Positions 37,328 through 50,080 of a stretch of 64,000 bases of DNA are shown here, in pieces (position 1 is the first letter of the stretch; every line of letters begins with the position of its first letter). Under the pieces are notes generated by a model. That model saw only the letters and a list, made by a program, of their open reading frames with translations. It was not told the DNA's origin and made no database searches. A program made the position numbers and the translations under genes. The stretch is from positions 79,360,001-79,424,000 of the forward strand of contig JBITNC010000001.1 in assembly GCA_050084985.1 (NCBI GenBank). The letters run 5' to 3'. This stretch comes from Nageia nagi (lineage: Eukaryota; Pinophyta).

Positions 37328-37802
37328 TATATCCGGTATATTTTCCATTTTGTTGTTAACACCCTTGTATTTTTCTATGATTTGTACAATACCATGGAGG
37401 TACTTTCAGCTTTATTTTCTGACAGATAACCTTTTTCTACTACTCTTGATGATCCTCCATACTTCACACTTATGAAGGAAAAACGTTGGCAAAGAATTCA
37501 CAGTTTGATATTACACTTATGCGCCCTTTTGAAATCCCCATTCTTTGTGTATATTTTCATTTTTAGTCCATAGATAAGATTCTCAACGCGCAGTTATCAA
37601 ATGATTTTTGGATCCTGTGTGCCTCTTACAAGCATCTACGTAGGGATGCGTTACGAAAAGCCCTTTTTAACCCAGTGTTAAGCTATCTGTCTTCTCTTTG
37701 AAGTAACCCTCTCGCCTTGCGATCCGTAAAACTTTCATTCAACTTGTTCTTTTGAAAAACAAAGGCTCAAATGTCGCCTGTTACAGATTTAGTAATAAAA
37801 TT

Positions 37803-38045
37803 TTAGCTTAGAGTTTCAAAACTACCCATGATGATACTGATGACGGATAAACTGTAGATCATATATTGCTTGCTAATTTTAAACTTTCCAAACCTTTCGA
37901 CACTCTCCTTGGCAATGCGAAAGCGCTCGCTGAGGTACGCTGACAGGAACGCAGGCAGGTAATTAGTAAGCTTTTTTTCTCCCTCGACTAGTGTATGCAA
38001 CCCTAAAAATCTCTGTGCGTAGTCTTCTTCCCTTAAGAAATCCAC
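37803..38045 (-). pseudogene. exon-like fragment of an unknown gene
   Basis: This 80-codon open stretch is GC-richer than its surroundings and has mixed codon use, unlike the AT-rich transposon remnants. It has no ATG at its start; the first codon in frame is GTG. A plausible splice acceptor (CCATACCATAG) lies directly before TGGATTTC near 38042. A plausible donor (GAAAG|GTTTGG) lies near 37893, which would give an exon of about 150 bp. The predicted peptide is charged and helical (EEDYAQRFLGLHTLVEGEKK, then LPAFLSAYLSERFRIAKESV). I do not recognise it. It ends about 170 bp from the right-hand Helitron-like element and may be a captured or relic host exon. Confidence 0.35.
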
Positions 38046-38215
38046 TATGGTATGGTTAGAGCTTAGTAAGGCATGCTATACCTAGGAAAAACCTATGGAA
38101 AAATCATCTTGTTGAGTTAAAACCATCGTTGTTAAGACCTGAGGTACTCTGACCAAAAGCGCAGAGATTAGTGGTATTAATTCAGTGCGCAGGTGAGCTG
38201 AGAATGTTACTTATA

Positions 38216-39478
38216 CTAGCTTTGATATAACTCCTTATATATCAAAAAACGCCGAGAGATATCATTTCGAGGCACCTATCTCATAAGATATTTATCTTCA
38301 ACGGTAAATTTTAATCTAGAGTTGGAATAAAGATTATCTGAAGCAAGCATTTGCAGGAGGAACGGCAGGTAAACACTTAGAAATGAGACTGATGCAGTTT
38401 TCATCTTGAGTTGATCAAGATGTGACCCTGTTTCATAGTGTCCCTGATGTGACCCTGTTTAAATGTTCAATGTAGCATTTGCAGAAGGAAAAACAGGAGA
38501 ACACTTAGAAATTGTACAATGCTAACGGATTTATATTCTATTGTATATATTTGAATGTTTAATATTTTTAATTGAAATCACAATACTTACAATAACTTCA
38601 ATAATATGATAAAAAAATAGAAAATTGGTATATTTTAGTGTCTCGCCTAACCTAAAATGTATTGATTTCAAATATTCTCTCTTTATCTCCTAGTTTCAAA
38701 TTATTAAACCACGTTAATGAACAGGAATTTTTTCACCATCACTCAAAACTGTCTTTTTTGACAGAGTCCATTGAGAGTGATATTCGAGGGAGAGTGATAT
38801 TCAGATCATTTTGGTGGGTAAAGGATGAGATTGTATGATTTTTATTCATAAACACTATATATATCATTAATTTTATGTGTTTAATGCATTCGCAATGTAC
38901 CTGATTCTGTCCGCTCCTCTTTATTCAGGTTTCTCCTTTGTTTCTGTTTCTCTTGGTTTTGTTTCTCCTCTCCTTTGTTTGAGCTTTCCTGATTCTGTTT
39001 CTCCTCTTTTCGTGCTTCTCTTAGTTCCGGTTCTTCTGTTTTAGTGTTTCTCCTAAATCTGGTGCTTGTTCTGTTCTGATTCAGAAAGTACTGATGACAT
39101 ATATTTATTATTGCGGCATATCTTGCATTAAATGAAAGATTTTTACATCCTTAGTCCTGTAGAAAAAATGTGACACGTACACTTGTTGATCTATGTATTG
39201 CTATGGTTATCAAAAAGTTGTGTCGGGAGGGAAAAACATGTTGTTCAGGCATCTCTCGATTGATTTGGGAATGAATTTTTATGATGTTTGATATTCTTCC
39301 TTCCATTTATATAATAATTTTTGAAAAGATGTGTCTTTTAATATTTCAGTCGGCTATATAATTTTAATTTTAAAAAAATTATTTTCCCGCCAATTCTTTA
39401 ACGGACGGACTCACATGCGACATTTTGCTCCCCCACTCCACCCCCATGCTGCAGCTGTAGAAACGCCTCTCGGCGTAA
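38216..39478 (-). mobile_element. Helitron/Helentron-like non-autonomous element (right copy)
   Basis: In its own orientation (minus strand) it begins TTACGCCGAGAGGCG and ends GATATATAAGGAGTTATATC-AAAG-CTAG, between a flanking A and T. The first 231 bp (39479-39249) match the left copy (15191-15422) with two substitutions and one 1-bp indel. The last 65 bp also match. The interior differs. It has a duplicated block near 38348 and 38475 (AGCATTTGCAG...ACACTTAGAAAT), the first copy of which contains GGCAG|GTAAAC, resembling an exon end with a splice donor. It also has a pyrimidine-rich tract near 38925-39075. No transposase or Rep/helicase is encoded. Confidence 0.6.
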
Positions 39479-39906
39479 TAATTTCGTTTGGTTTATGGTT
39501 GCTTTATGAGGAGTAGATTTTAAAGGGCATTGCATTTTTGTCCTTCCATTTTGCATGTCATATGAGGTCAACTCTTGTTGTCACATTATTTGTTTAAGTT
39601 AGAAAAATAACATTCAAATTTAGTGACTATGTCCATGAATACTTGTATATTTGTTTAAATTGGGTCTTAAGGTGGACGAAATGGAAGCATTCATGCATTG
39701 ATAATTTAAGTCCTATTCTAACATCGTTGCATGCGGGAAGGTCATCCACCCTTTTGTCACAAATATTTATTGTCGAAGTCCATTTCATTTGTATCAAAAT
39801 ATATAGGTCTACTAGACATCACATTCTTCTTGCACCACATTCGTACAACCACTAGTGTATGTCGAGTCTAGTTGCTACTAACCCAATCTTCGTGTACAGG
39901 TTTGAA

Positions 39907-42900
39907 ATGGAAAAGATAAACTCTAAATAGGGAAAAACTAGAGACTTAAAGCTAGCCAAATTGATTGAACCCAGTCAAATAGAGTTTGTTAAAGAGAATC
40001 CTAAGGATCCTTTGAGATAGGACAAATTCAAAAATAGTTTCACCAACATTCGAGACATCAATTGGTCACATACTGATCCAATATGGATATTACAAGCTAT
40101 TGGGGAATTAGATAAATTTTAGATCCTCAAGGAGGTCATATGCACATCAGGACTAGCCATAAATACCCTAATTCCTTTTGTTTTCCATTTTCTTACAATG
40201 TGTTATGGAGTGGATAGGCATACCAACTTCAAAGACCATGCCCTCTATGACACGGATGGCAATAAGATTCTCAACTTCTCTCCACAAGGGATCGAGGAGG
40301 CTTTCAAATGGGGGAGTAAAGGAGTGGTCTATACCAAGAAGGATTCATTAGATTATTATGAGAAGTATTCATGAGCCAAGGATCTAATCGGATACTGCCT
40401 CAAAAATGAAAGCAAGGGATTTATGGGGAATTAGTTGATGAATGCAAAGAGGCATCACTTCTACCACACAGTGTCCAAGATTATCAACATGTTGTCCAGG
40501 GTCACTGGAAAAGAGGATGGTTTTAAATTTTGAAAGGAGTTTATCGATTTCATTGCTGTGATCGAAAATCGATAGAAAGTAAAGTGGAGCAAGGTGATAA
40601 GTGATTCCCTCTTGTTACAACTAGCTCACATTGGCTCCTCAAAGAGGTTTTACATGAATTCCTATCTCATTTTTCTTCTCCACCATGGCAAAAATAGAAA
40701 GTCATTCCATGTAGACATGAAAGTCTTGAATAACCTTAAAAAGGCTATATGGAGAGCTTACCCCAAGTGGTGGCTAGAGTCCATATGGGATTATTATGCC
40801 ATGAGGAATGATGGAGGGGATTACAAGATTTATAAGGATATAAAGGGAAAGAAAATGGTGAAGAGAATATTTAATTATATTATTGAAGCTATCCAAGGGT
40901 ATGTAGATTACTTTCTAGAAGACCCCACATACACTTATATCCAGGTCTATGATTTTAAAGTCAAACCCTATCTCTTACCCCAGTATGCCATCAATCACCT
41001 CATCCTCATGGAATTATGCAGGTAATTATTTTTTTTGAATGAAAATATTTGGAAGAAGAAGAATGCCATGATAAACCTGCCCATTTTCATCGGGGAATAC
41101 ACTTGCTAAACTTGGCAGGAGGCCAAGGAAATGGGTATTGAACTATCTTACTATCATTTCAGTGAGGATAAGGAAGATTCCCACTATGATCTTGAAGGAA
41201 GGATCCAGTGTTTTTATAGACAAGCATTTAGAAATCTTGTAGTCTATAAGCACCGAACTCTTAGAGACAAGGAAAGATACAAGAAAAAGAGGGAGGAAAA
41301 ATAAATTTAAGAGGTTCACCAAATCGTAGAAGCTTAAGGACGTATTAACAAAAGAATCCATAGCCTGAATGACCCTCGAGTGATCCTAATTGAAAAGTCC
41401 ACTTCCTCCTCAAGAGTAAGGAAACATCAAGAACAGGTGGGCAAGCATGCCACTCTCAACAAGGCTAAATTTGGAATCCATATTGTTGTCAAGGAGATCA
41501 CTAAAGATGTTGATATCATGAAGGAGTTAGGGTACCCAAATTTCCCACTTTAGCAACTTAAAGATGACATCCCCAAGGACATCCCCATGGTTTCCCATTA
41601 TACCCATCCAAGTTGAAAATCCTTTGGCTCTCCCAAACCTCTTGACACCTATCGAAGATTATGTAGCAAACTCATTCCCAAATCCCATTGAGGTAGAAAC
41701 TCAAGATAACACTCCCATAACAAACCATCCCGAAGAGCTTGATCACTCAAGCTCATCTTTTGATTCTGAGACATCCTTTGAATCTTTAATTTTGTATGAG
41801 TTTGGTTTAGAAGAAGGAGGGATTGAGAAAGAGCATGAGGATGGAGAAGAACTGCAGTCTAATATAGAGGATACCCAAATCATGGATATTAAAGGGTAAT
41901 CAAAGATAGAGAACATTAGCAAGGCTTTGCTTACAAGATCAAAATTAGTGAAGCAGGTTACTTCTTTAGAATCTACCACCCCAAGGAGGAAGAGGAAATC
42001 ATGACCTAGGAAGGAAGTAGCTCAAAGGAGCCATAGAAAACCTTCAAAATTAAGCAAAGCCTCTACAGCTAGAGATGGGGAGATGAAGAAGACAAAGGTG
42101 AAAGTGAGGAGAAAAAAAAAGAAAGCAACAAGAACATGGTAGCCAAAGACCATCAAAAAGTAAAGAAAGGCAAATTGAAATAAAGAGCCAAAAATTGAGA
42201 ATATAAGAGATCCCCAAGGAGTCTACCCATGCAAATACAGACACTACTTTGGCCAATGTTGCAACTATTTTAGGTCCATAGTAAGAATATTATTTTGATA
42301 TCGATGCAATTATTAATGATATTCAAATAAGCTACAAAAGTGATGATGATGAATCGAGTCAAAGAAGGGAAAATACATCATAATACTCTCTAATTAAAGA
42401 AATAGATACCTTTATGTCTATGAAAAATGATAAAGTGATCATTAATATATGTTATTCCAAGAAGAAACATCTACAAGATTTTTAGGACATGTGGGTCCAT
42501 ATCGAGGAGTTCAAAATCAAGAAAATTGGATGGGCAGGATGTAAGTATGCTATCAATTACAACATGGATGAGATGATTAAACAAGGGGTTGAGAGAGAGA
42601 GCATGGTCAAAGAGTTGAAAAAGTACCTAGCCTATAAAAATAAACTTGTGAAGGAAATAGAAGTTTCTAAGATGACCATCAAAGATGTCATGGTGCAGGC
42701 CTCACTAAATATTAGCATAACAAAGACCAAGGAAACCTTGGTCAACATGGTAATGAGAATGGTCAATGAGATTTCACTTTGATTGGTTATCCTCATGGAT
42801 GAACAAAAGGGAGAGGAGAGTATGATCATAGCTGTCTCCTAGCTACTACAAGACTTTTAGAATCATAAATATGGCATCCAAAGCATCAAAAGAGCATCCA

Positions 42901-43427
42901 CAGGGAAGCCCAATTGAGTGCAGTATTGCCAAGAATTTGCTTATCACCTCCATTGGTTAAGATTCACTATGGGATAATGTGCCAATCTTACTTAGGAAAG
43001 AATTGATTTGCTATCTACTCTAACCTTTTAGATGAGCCAATTTGTGCAACGATCAGTTTCATCAATGAAGATGAAAGTGTGAGTTGATTCAAGCTCATAC
43101 TACAAGAAGTACAAAACTTCATAAGGGAGCTCATATTCACAAAGGATGTGAATTTGTTGAGGGTTGGAACTCATATTGAAAATCAACAAAACTTGGTTGT
43201 CTAGAAATTCCAAATGGAGGCTACCTCTCAGTTTATCCTTGACTTTCACAATAAAAAGGATGAAGAGTTTTCGGGTGCACTTGCCAAAGGAATTGCTAAA
43301 GCTTAGGTCTTTTTTGATGATAAGTATCATGGGATTCCTGAGAATATATTTTTTGTTGCACACACCCAAGCTATCGATCCCAAATATGGATGGTTGGATA
43401 AATGCATATTTTACTTTCTATATTAAG
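39907..43427 (+). pseudogene. long decayed reading frame, unknown protein
   Basis: From ATG 39907 one frame can be followed to about 41600, then after one shift through 41899, and in decayed form to a TAA at 43425. Stops are present, but almost no indels. The best open piece (40594-41025, 143 codons) contains WRAYPKWWLESIWDYYAMRN. The C-terminal half is acidic, then basic and Lys-rich, then coiled-coil-like (42489-42782). Most stops are TAG/TGA where Trp fits or TAA/TAG where Gln fits, as after cytosine deamination. I do not recognise the family. It could be an extra ORF of an LTR element, perhaps Gypsy-B just downstream on the same strand, or a separate transposon gene. Confidence 0.5.
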
Positions 43428-44730
43428 AATTTAATATTTTAAATTTTGCATTGTGACTGATGAGTTTTTGCTCCCATAATTGCAAAAAGATTTTGATGTG
43501 ACAAATTGGTGAAATTTGATATGATTTGGTGTGATTAGATATTGATGTGACATTTGAGCGGTGTTGTGTAGCTGCAATTTCTTTTTATTGATGGTTTTGA
43601 TTTTGTCAATATGGTATCAAGGTTTCATGGTTGTTTAGGGTAACTCTATAATTAATATTAGGGTGACACTTCATTTAATGAAGTTGTCAAACAACTATAA
43701 GTACCCCTAACTGAGTCATTTTTGAGATAGATGGATATGGATGTAGAGATATAGAGGTGTATGAAAAGATATGTTTGTGGAGATACAACATATAGTAATT
43801 TCTCCATGAGCTAAATGCAAATCTTTTGAAAGCATATTTTGGAGTTGAGATTTCCATTGCATGTATGTATGACTTATCATTTTGGGAAACTTTATTATTA
43901 ATGAAAGTATGATTGTTTATTTCATGGGATTGTAGTTGTGTATATGATGTAAGGATCATGTTGTTGTATTATTTATGCATTTACAAGCATTTCCTTTGAA
44001 ATTTTTGCACTTAAGGGAAATATGATTGAATACTTTTCATAAATGGATGAATGGTCGCTTCTACAATCTGCATAAAGTTGTAATATTTTGGGATTACTCT
44101 ACTTTTATGATATTTGATTGATATTATCTATTGGAAAATGGATGATTGAATGGTTAACCTTACTCCACACTTCCATCCTGATTACTGCCCCATGCTCTTG
44201 CTTAGGATAGATCTAGACCAATTCATTTCCTCTCCTTCTTGATTATCCTAGCAGAAATTCCAAATAAATCTAAAAGCTAAAGCCCCAAACCCTATATGGT
44301 GGTAAACAATCATCACTTATCTCACCATAAACTACCAAACCCTCCTTAATTACTCCCTCATATCCTTTTTCTTTAAGTACCATCACATAGACAAAGAAAA
44401 CTGTAGAGAAAGCCTAATAGGTCAATAAACTAAATTATGAGTTAACCACCCTGAGCACATCCTCACTTAAGTCATTTTTGTAACAAAAGAACACCTATTT
44501 CTAGAACATCCATCCAAAGTTATGAGAGGTCCCTTTAAGCTTTGATTATGTATAAATCTTGGGGTTAAAGTCCTTTCAAGTGGGGGTAAGTAAACCTACC
44601 TCACCATTATTGTGTTATTTTCTACACGGGGGAAAGAAAGTGATGTCAACACAGTAAAGCTGGTGCTAGAAGGAGGGCCTACTTCACTTTTCTTTATAGC
44701 CCTTTTTGTGTCTCTTTTGTTATAAACAAG
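43428..44730 (+). other. non-coding stretch before Gypsy-B gag
   Basis: TGGTATCAAGGTTT at 43612-43625 resembles a tRNA-iMet primer site, a few bases after a possible LTR end (...TTTTGTCA). I could not find a matching LTR downstream, so the 5' boundary of Gypsy-B stays open. The rest is AT-rich and non-coding. Confidence 0.3.
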
Positions 44731-46890
44731 TTGGAACCCTTCCCCTCTAGTTTGAATCTATTCGGTTCAAACTTGTTTAATCCACCTCAAGTGTACAAAA
44801 CTAGAAGAGCCTCTAGGTTGGTTGCTTTGATACCTCAAGACTCTCAACAGATGAATGATATGGGTCTTATGAGATTAGCATATGGTATTATTATTCTTCC
44901 ACAAACAAAGTGTTCAAATTTTGATAATTTGGGACTCTTATCTTCCACTCATATCCCTTTCCAAATAGTCCCAATCGTACCTAGTACATCTAGTTCTTCT
45001 GCCACAATTCATATCCATGTTCAACTAAGATTTATGGCACAACCTATTGTGGCTTGGTGACAAGGAACACCCATTAATGTACTAGGACAACAACACCTTA
45101 TGCCTAAGAATGTAAGTCATAATATCTTCATATTTAGTGGTTATGGTACCATAATGGCTAAAGAGCATATTAATCTATATAAAGAAACTATAGCTAGATT
45201 AAATGTTTATCATGAAGATGTGGCATGTTGATTCTTCTCGATGTCCCTTAAAGGTCAATATCTTGATTGGTATGTTAGCCTGCCACATGGATCTATCACC
45301 TCATGGGATTAATTAAATGTAGCATTTATCAGTCAATTTAGAATACTAATATATCCATATGTACTTTATCATCAATTTGCTACCATTAAGCAGCATCTAG
45401 GAGAATCAATCAGAATGTTTAACGTCAAATTCCAAAAGGCTTAATCTAGATTACTCCCTCCTAGTAATATTGACCAGACTATAGCACTGCAAGTTTACTT
45501 TGGGGAATTAGATATGATAATCTCTACATTTGTGCATAAAGAAGGAATAATCACAACATTTAAGCTTATGAGGAGGCAATCAAAGTTAAACAATAATTTT
45601 TGCTGAACCTCTAATCCTTGGTTTGTAGGGAGGCATGATATTTGCATCCCAACACTTACATGGTCAATCTAGCAGAGTTTTAAACACACCAAATAGTCTT
45701 AATACTTCTTATTATTATCCCTAATCATAGATTAGTGCTTTCAATCCCACCAATGTACTAGTGACTTCTCCTAGTACCCCAACTTTACCACACTATCCTA
45801 TGTCAAATGAATCCAGCTCAGCCTCTAAACCCCCCTTTCTACCCAATGTTACTTTGGAGCATTCTCCCAGTACACCTCTTCATATAGTAAGGGAACCTCC
45901 ACTCATGAACATATAAAGGATGATATAGAGGATTTGTAGTGATATAATCTAGATGAAATAAGATAAGGGAAATCAGGGTCCAAATTACATGAATGATAGG
46001 CCTAGAGCCTTCAACTTCCAGAGACCCAACAAAAGATGGAATATGGGAGAAAAAAATGGTGGATTTCCTAATCCCATAATTGGAAAAAATGGAGGTGCCA
46101 ATAACAAAAATGAAGTCAATATAGTTTAGGTTCTCATAATACCTTTGACCAATTGATGCAAAATCCATTCCATGAAAGTACACTACAAGACCATATGTCT
46201 AAAGTTCAAGACTACCTTGAACATATTCAATCAAGAAATCCAAACCATGGAAATAGTGCTTAAAGTTTAGTCCAAATCATCACTAGCAAATCATTGTTTA
46301 GTCATGTTGATAGAAATCATTGATGCAAATAGCTATGAGGAAAAAGACCAAGAGGTGTATATTACTCAATGGCTCTTTGTTGAATAAGGATCATCTTCAG
46401 ATGAAGAAGTTTATGCAGCTCAGCCATCCCTTCCTAAGATTTTTTATAATTTCAAAAGGTGAGATAAATCTCTAATGACTACATCCATGCCTCTAAATAA
46501 TCTATTCATCCCTCTAGACTCAACCTCTCAAGTCAATCCTCCATTGCCTACTCAACTAGCTCCATAAATCAAGTATACATACACTCAATGAGTAGACCCA
46601 TCCTCCTAGCTAGTAGCTACACCTTATCATCAAGAATCTCATAGTTCAACACATGATCTCCTGGATGACCTCAAGAGAACTAGGTTGAGTGCCTTAGTAT
46701 ATGATGTGATCCAAATGGATAAATAATATGAACCCATTAGATGGGATTTGAATAAGATTGCCCCAAGTCAAGACAAAATGGGTACCCAAGAACATAAAAG
46801 CTTCCAAGCCAAGAAACCCACCCAAAATAATAGAGACAAAGGCCCTTACCATTTAAGAAGATAAAGATAAAGGAGATTCTCCACCACCCT
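44731..46890 (+). pseudogene. Gypsy-B gag
   Basis: The first 109 codons (44731-45060) are open. The retrotransposon gag core follows, with LKGQYLDWYVSLPHGSITSWD and later VAFISQFR at about 45245-45340. A long low-complexity region rich in Ser, Pro and Gln comes next, then DDLKRTRLSALVYDVIQM (about 46660) just before the protease. Scattered stops, mostly TAG/TAA at Gln positions, break the frame. Gag would form the particle that holds the element RNA. Confidence 0.75.
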
Positions 46891-48360
46891 TTCTATTGAC
46901 TCTCAAGATTGTTGGCAAAAACCTACATAAGTGCATGTTAGATTCTAGAGCTACCATAAATGTCATGCCATATAAGGTCTACAAAATATTAAACCTACTT
47001 ATTGTAGAAAGCCCCAAAAGTGTCACTCAATTAGATAAAATCAAGATGAAGGTAGTTGGAGTGTTTCCTCAAGTGCATATTCAAATTGCATTTTAACCTC
47101 GTATTTAGCAATATATTGATGTTCAAATTATTGATATTCCTAATACCTATGGGATCTTGCTAAGATGAGATTAGTATTGAAATATCAATGGTTATATTTC
47201 CATTGATTACTCTCACATGTGGCTCCAATGAAAATTCAAACCTAACCAAATTAGAATAAACAGTGGGCCTAAACTCAAGGAGCTCATCCCAGACTACAAT
47301 AATATCAATGAGGTTTAGTTTGCATAAGAGGAATTGGGAACCTATTCCTTGGACCTCAATCCTCATAAGGAACTACAGAAACACCTAGATGCGTAAGCTG
47401 AGCTTCCACTGTACCTCATAAACACTCAAAGTTCAAGTCATGCATGAAAAGTTACTCTTTAGGATCTTATTGATTAGGAACCTAAGGAAGAAATATCTGA
47501 CCTAATGAAAAGGGGTAGATAAGACCAAACCAATAAGCTTGTGGAAGCTTTATATATTGAACCTGAAGGTCAGAAGTCTCCAAGAAATGAAGCTAAAAAT
47601 ACTGATAAGGAGATCTCTGAAGCTTTGAGGAAAATGGAGAGACATCATTCACTTTTAAGGGAGAAACCTCTAGAAGTTTATCTAGATCAAATAGTTCCCT
47701 ATAATGATGCAAGAACTCATAATTCTTCTTCCAAGGAAGGGTATAGTGATCATGAGAAATAGTTTTGGATTCTTAGGTTCAATGGATCCAAATCTAGATT
47801 GGGGAATAAAGTAGGAGTAGAGCTTTAAAACCCTAAAGGGAAGTGGTACCATGCATCATACCATATACAATTCCACTATACCTAAAACATTATAGAATAC
47901 AAAGCCCTTATCCAAGGATTGAAAATGGCTTTAAAGAAAGGGGTCAAACATCTCTAAGTTGTTGATGATTCTTAACTAGTGATAAGGCAATTTTGCAACA
48001 TATAAACTTGCAAATATCCTAGGTTGAAACTATATAGAACCTGAGTTTGGGGTATTATAAAGGATTTTGAATCCTTTAAGATCAAAGCTATGCCTTAAAG
48101 TTAAAATTTTGTATCCAACACACTTGCTGTTACTATTGACACCTTTTAGTAATCAAAGAATGTCAATCTACACAAGTTCATAGTGCAAATGGTTCTTATC
48201 CCTTTCATCCCAGATAATGTTTATAATTTTCAAGTCTTTCAAGATAAATAGAAAATCAAAGACTTTGTATCTAACTACAGTGTATTTGCTTCTTAAATCA
48301 TTAAAGAGGACTTTGTTGATTCAGAAGAAGATATTTCTTAAATGTAAGATGATGACCTAG
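46891..48360 (+). pseudogene. Gypsy-B protease and upstream (archaeal-like) RNase H
   Basis: The protease has MLDSRATINVMP, where the active-site DSG has become DSR (Asp at 46941). A degenerate copy of the usual post-protease region follows (SHMWLQWKFKPNQIR, about 47210). A linker with a 73-codon open piece (47541-47762) leads into RNase H: FNGSKSRLGNKVGVEL, NIIEYKALIQGLKMALKKG and VVDDS (about 47765-47980), in which D/E/D catalytic positions can be matched (the first Asp reads Asn). This RNase H lies before the RT. The same domain in Gypsy-A and Gypsy-C lies after it. Confidence 0.75.
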
Positions 48361-48450
48361 TGGATAAAGTCATTCAACTAAAAACAAATAAAATTCCTAA
48401 AGGAATCATCTCTCTGGAGTGGCTATTTGATCAAGATATAATCCAACACC

Positions 48451-50070
48451 ATGTTAAGGATCATAGCCAAGATGAATATGTAGAAAAGATTAATATCAGC
48501 ACAGAGGTTAACCCTAGAAACATTTTGATTGGAAAATCATGTGTTGGAGAAGAAAAAGAAAAAATAATCTTTGTTATAAAAAGTATATTGATTTCATAGC
48601 CTAGGAGTACAAGTAGTTGAAGATATATGATTCGACTATCATCACACATACCATACAACTAAAGCCAAAAGACAAGCCTTTTAGGAAATGACATTGGGTT
48701 GTCAACCCCATTTTAGAACCACTCATTTTTTAGGAAGTTCAAAAACTAGCACAATCCGACATCATCTTTCTATTTTGACATTTCTCTTGGGTGGAAAATA
48801 TAGTACTTATGTGAAAGAAAAGCTAAGAGATAATAGTGTGTATAGATTTTTGACATCTCAATCATGCTTTAGAAAGAGATAATTACCCTCTACCCTCATT
48901 GGATGAAGTGTTGCAAATAGTCAATGGTTCCCAGATGATATCATTTCTATATGGATATTCATGGTATAATAAGATCCTAGATGATGAAAAGGATAAATTG
49001 AAGACAAATTTCAACACCAAATGGGGAGTATTCACCTATAGTCACATGTATTTTAGTTTGATCAATGCAAGAGCAACTTTTGAAAGGGCTATGGACTTAT
49101 CTTTCAAAGGATTGATTGGGAAATCCATTATCATCTATATGGATGACCTTACAATTTTCTCAAAAAACAAGTTCCAACATGCAAAATATTTGAAAAAGGT
49201 TTTCAAAAGATGTAAAAATTTCAAAATTTCTCTTAAACCAAAGAAAAGTATATTTAGGGCCTCAAGAGGGAAGTTGTTGGGAAAAATCATCTTAGAGCAT
49301 GGAATATTAGTTGATCCCGATAGAGTAGTTGTTATTCAGAAGATTTTGTATCCTTCTAGTATAAAAGAATTGAGGTCTTTCTTAGGAAAGATAAATTTTT
49401 TCCACAAATTCATTTTTTAATTTGCTAAAATTGCATGACTCATCAAAGATATGTTAAATAAAGGGTCAAATATAGTTTGGAATTCTAAGACCAAAAAATC
49501 TTTTCAATAAATCAAAGAAGCCATAACCAATGCCACAGTACTGACTATCCCAAACTACAACAAGGCATTTTTTCTTTACTCTTTTGCTTTGAACCATTCC
49601 ATTGCTAGTGTTCTCACCCAAAGGGATGATAACCAAGAAGAAAGGCTAACAGAATTTATGAACGTTCCTTTGCAGGATGCTACCTTGAGATACTTTGCAT
49701 TGGAGAAAAAAGCCTATGCTTTAGTACAATTAGTGAAAAAAATTAAGCTCTACATTCTGCAGAGTAAAGTTCTCATAGTTGTTGTAGATCTTGTTGTGAA
49801 ATCCCTTTAGATAAAACATGAATTGGGGGAGAAATATGAAAATTGGGATACAACTCTTTAATAATATGATCTATTTATCCATTTGATGAAAATGGTTCAT
49901 GGAAAAGGGCTTGTAAAATTATTAGCTAATTGCAAAAGTGATCTCTAAGTTGATGAAGTAATAATTGCTCGGTCTACCTTACCTAAAAGCTCTTAGTATG
50001 AAGATATAATTAGATATTTGATGATGAGGACTTACCCTACTTGCTTCAATATGTCAAAAAGGAGAGCCTT
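48451..50070 (+). pseudogene. Gypsy-B RT-RNase H block, copy A
   Basis: It starts with a linker (NPRNILIGKSC) and continues with decayed RT motifs (DNYPLP, LDEVLQIVNGSQ, TFERAMD). The catalytic motif is intact, IIIYMDD near 49135. KPKKSIF, LLGKIILEHGI and RSFLGKINFFHKF follow. RNase H (about 49540-49810) has the ALNHSIASVLTQRDD and LEKKAYALV motifs. Within it is a 173-codon open piece (48899-49420). It is repeated immediately downstream as copy B. Confidence 0.85.
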
Positions 50071-50080
50071 ATCTACCACC

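Noticed and set aside
15191-39479. A single 24-kb transposon bounded by the 231-bp inverted repeat
   Set aside because: Each arm is one end of its own 1.26-kb element with a second shared end nearby, and the left element lies inside Copia-2, whose own target duplication lies outside the arm. Two separate insertions explain it better.
43612-43625. tRNA-iMet-like primer site before Gypsy-B
   Set aside because: The match is imperfect and I found no paired LTR; kept only as a note, not as a called PBS.
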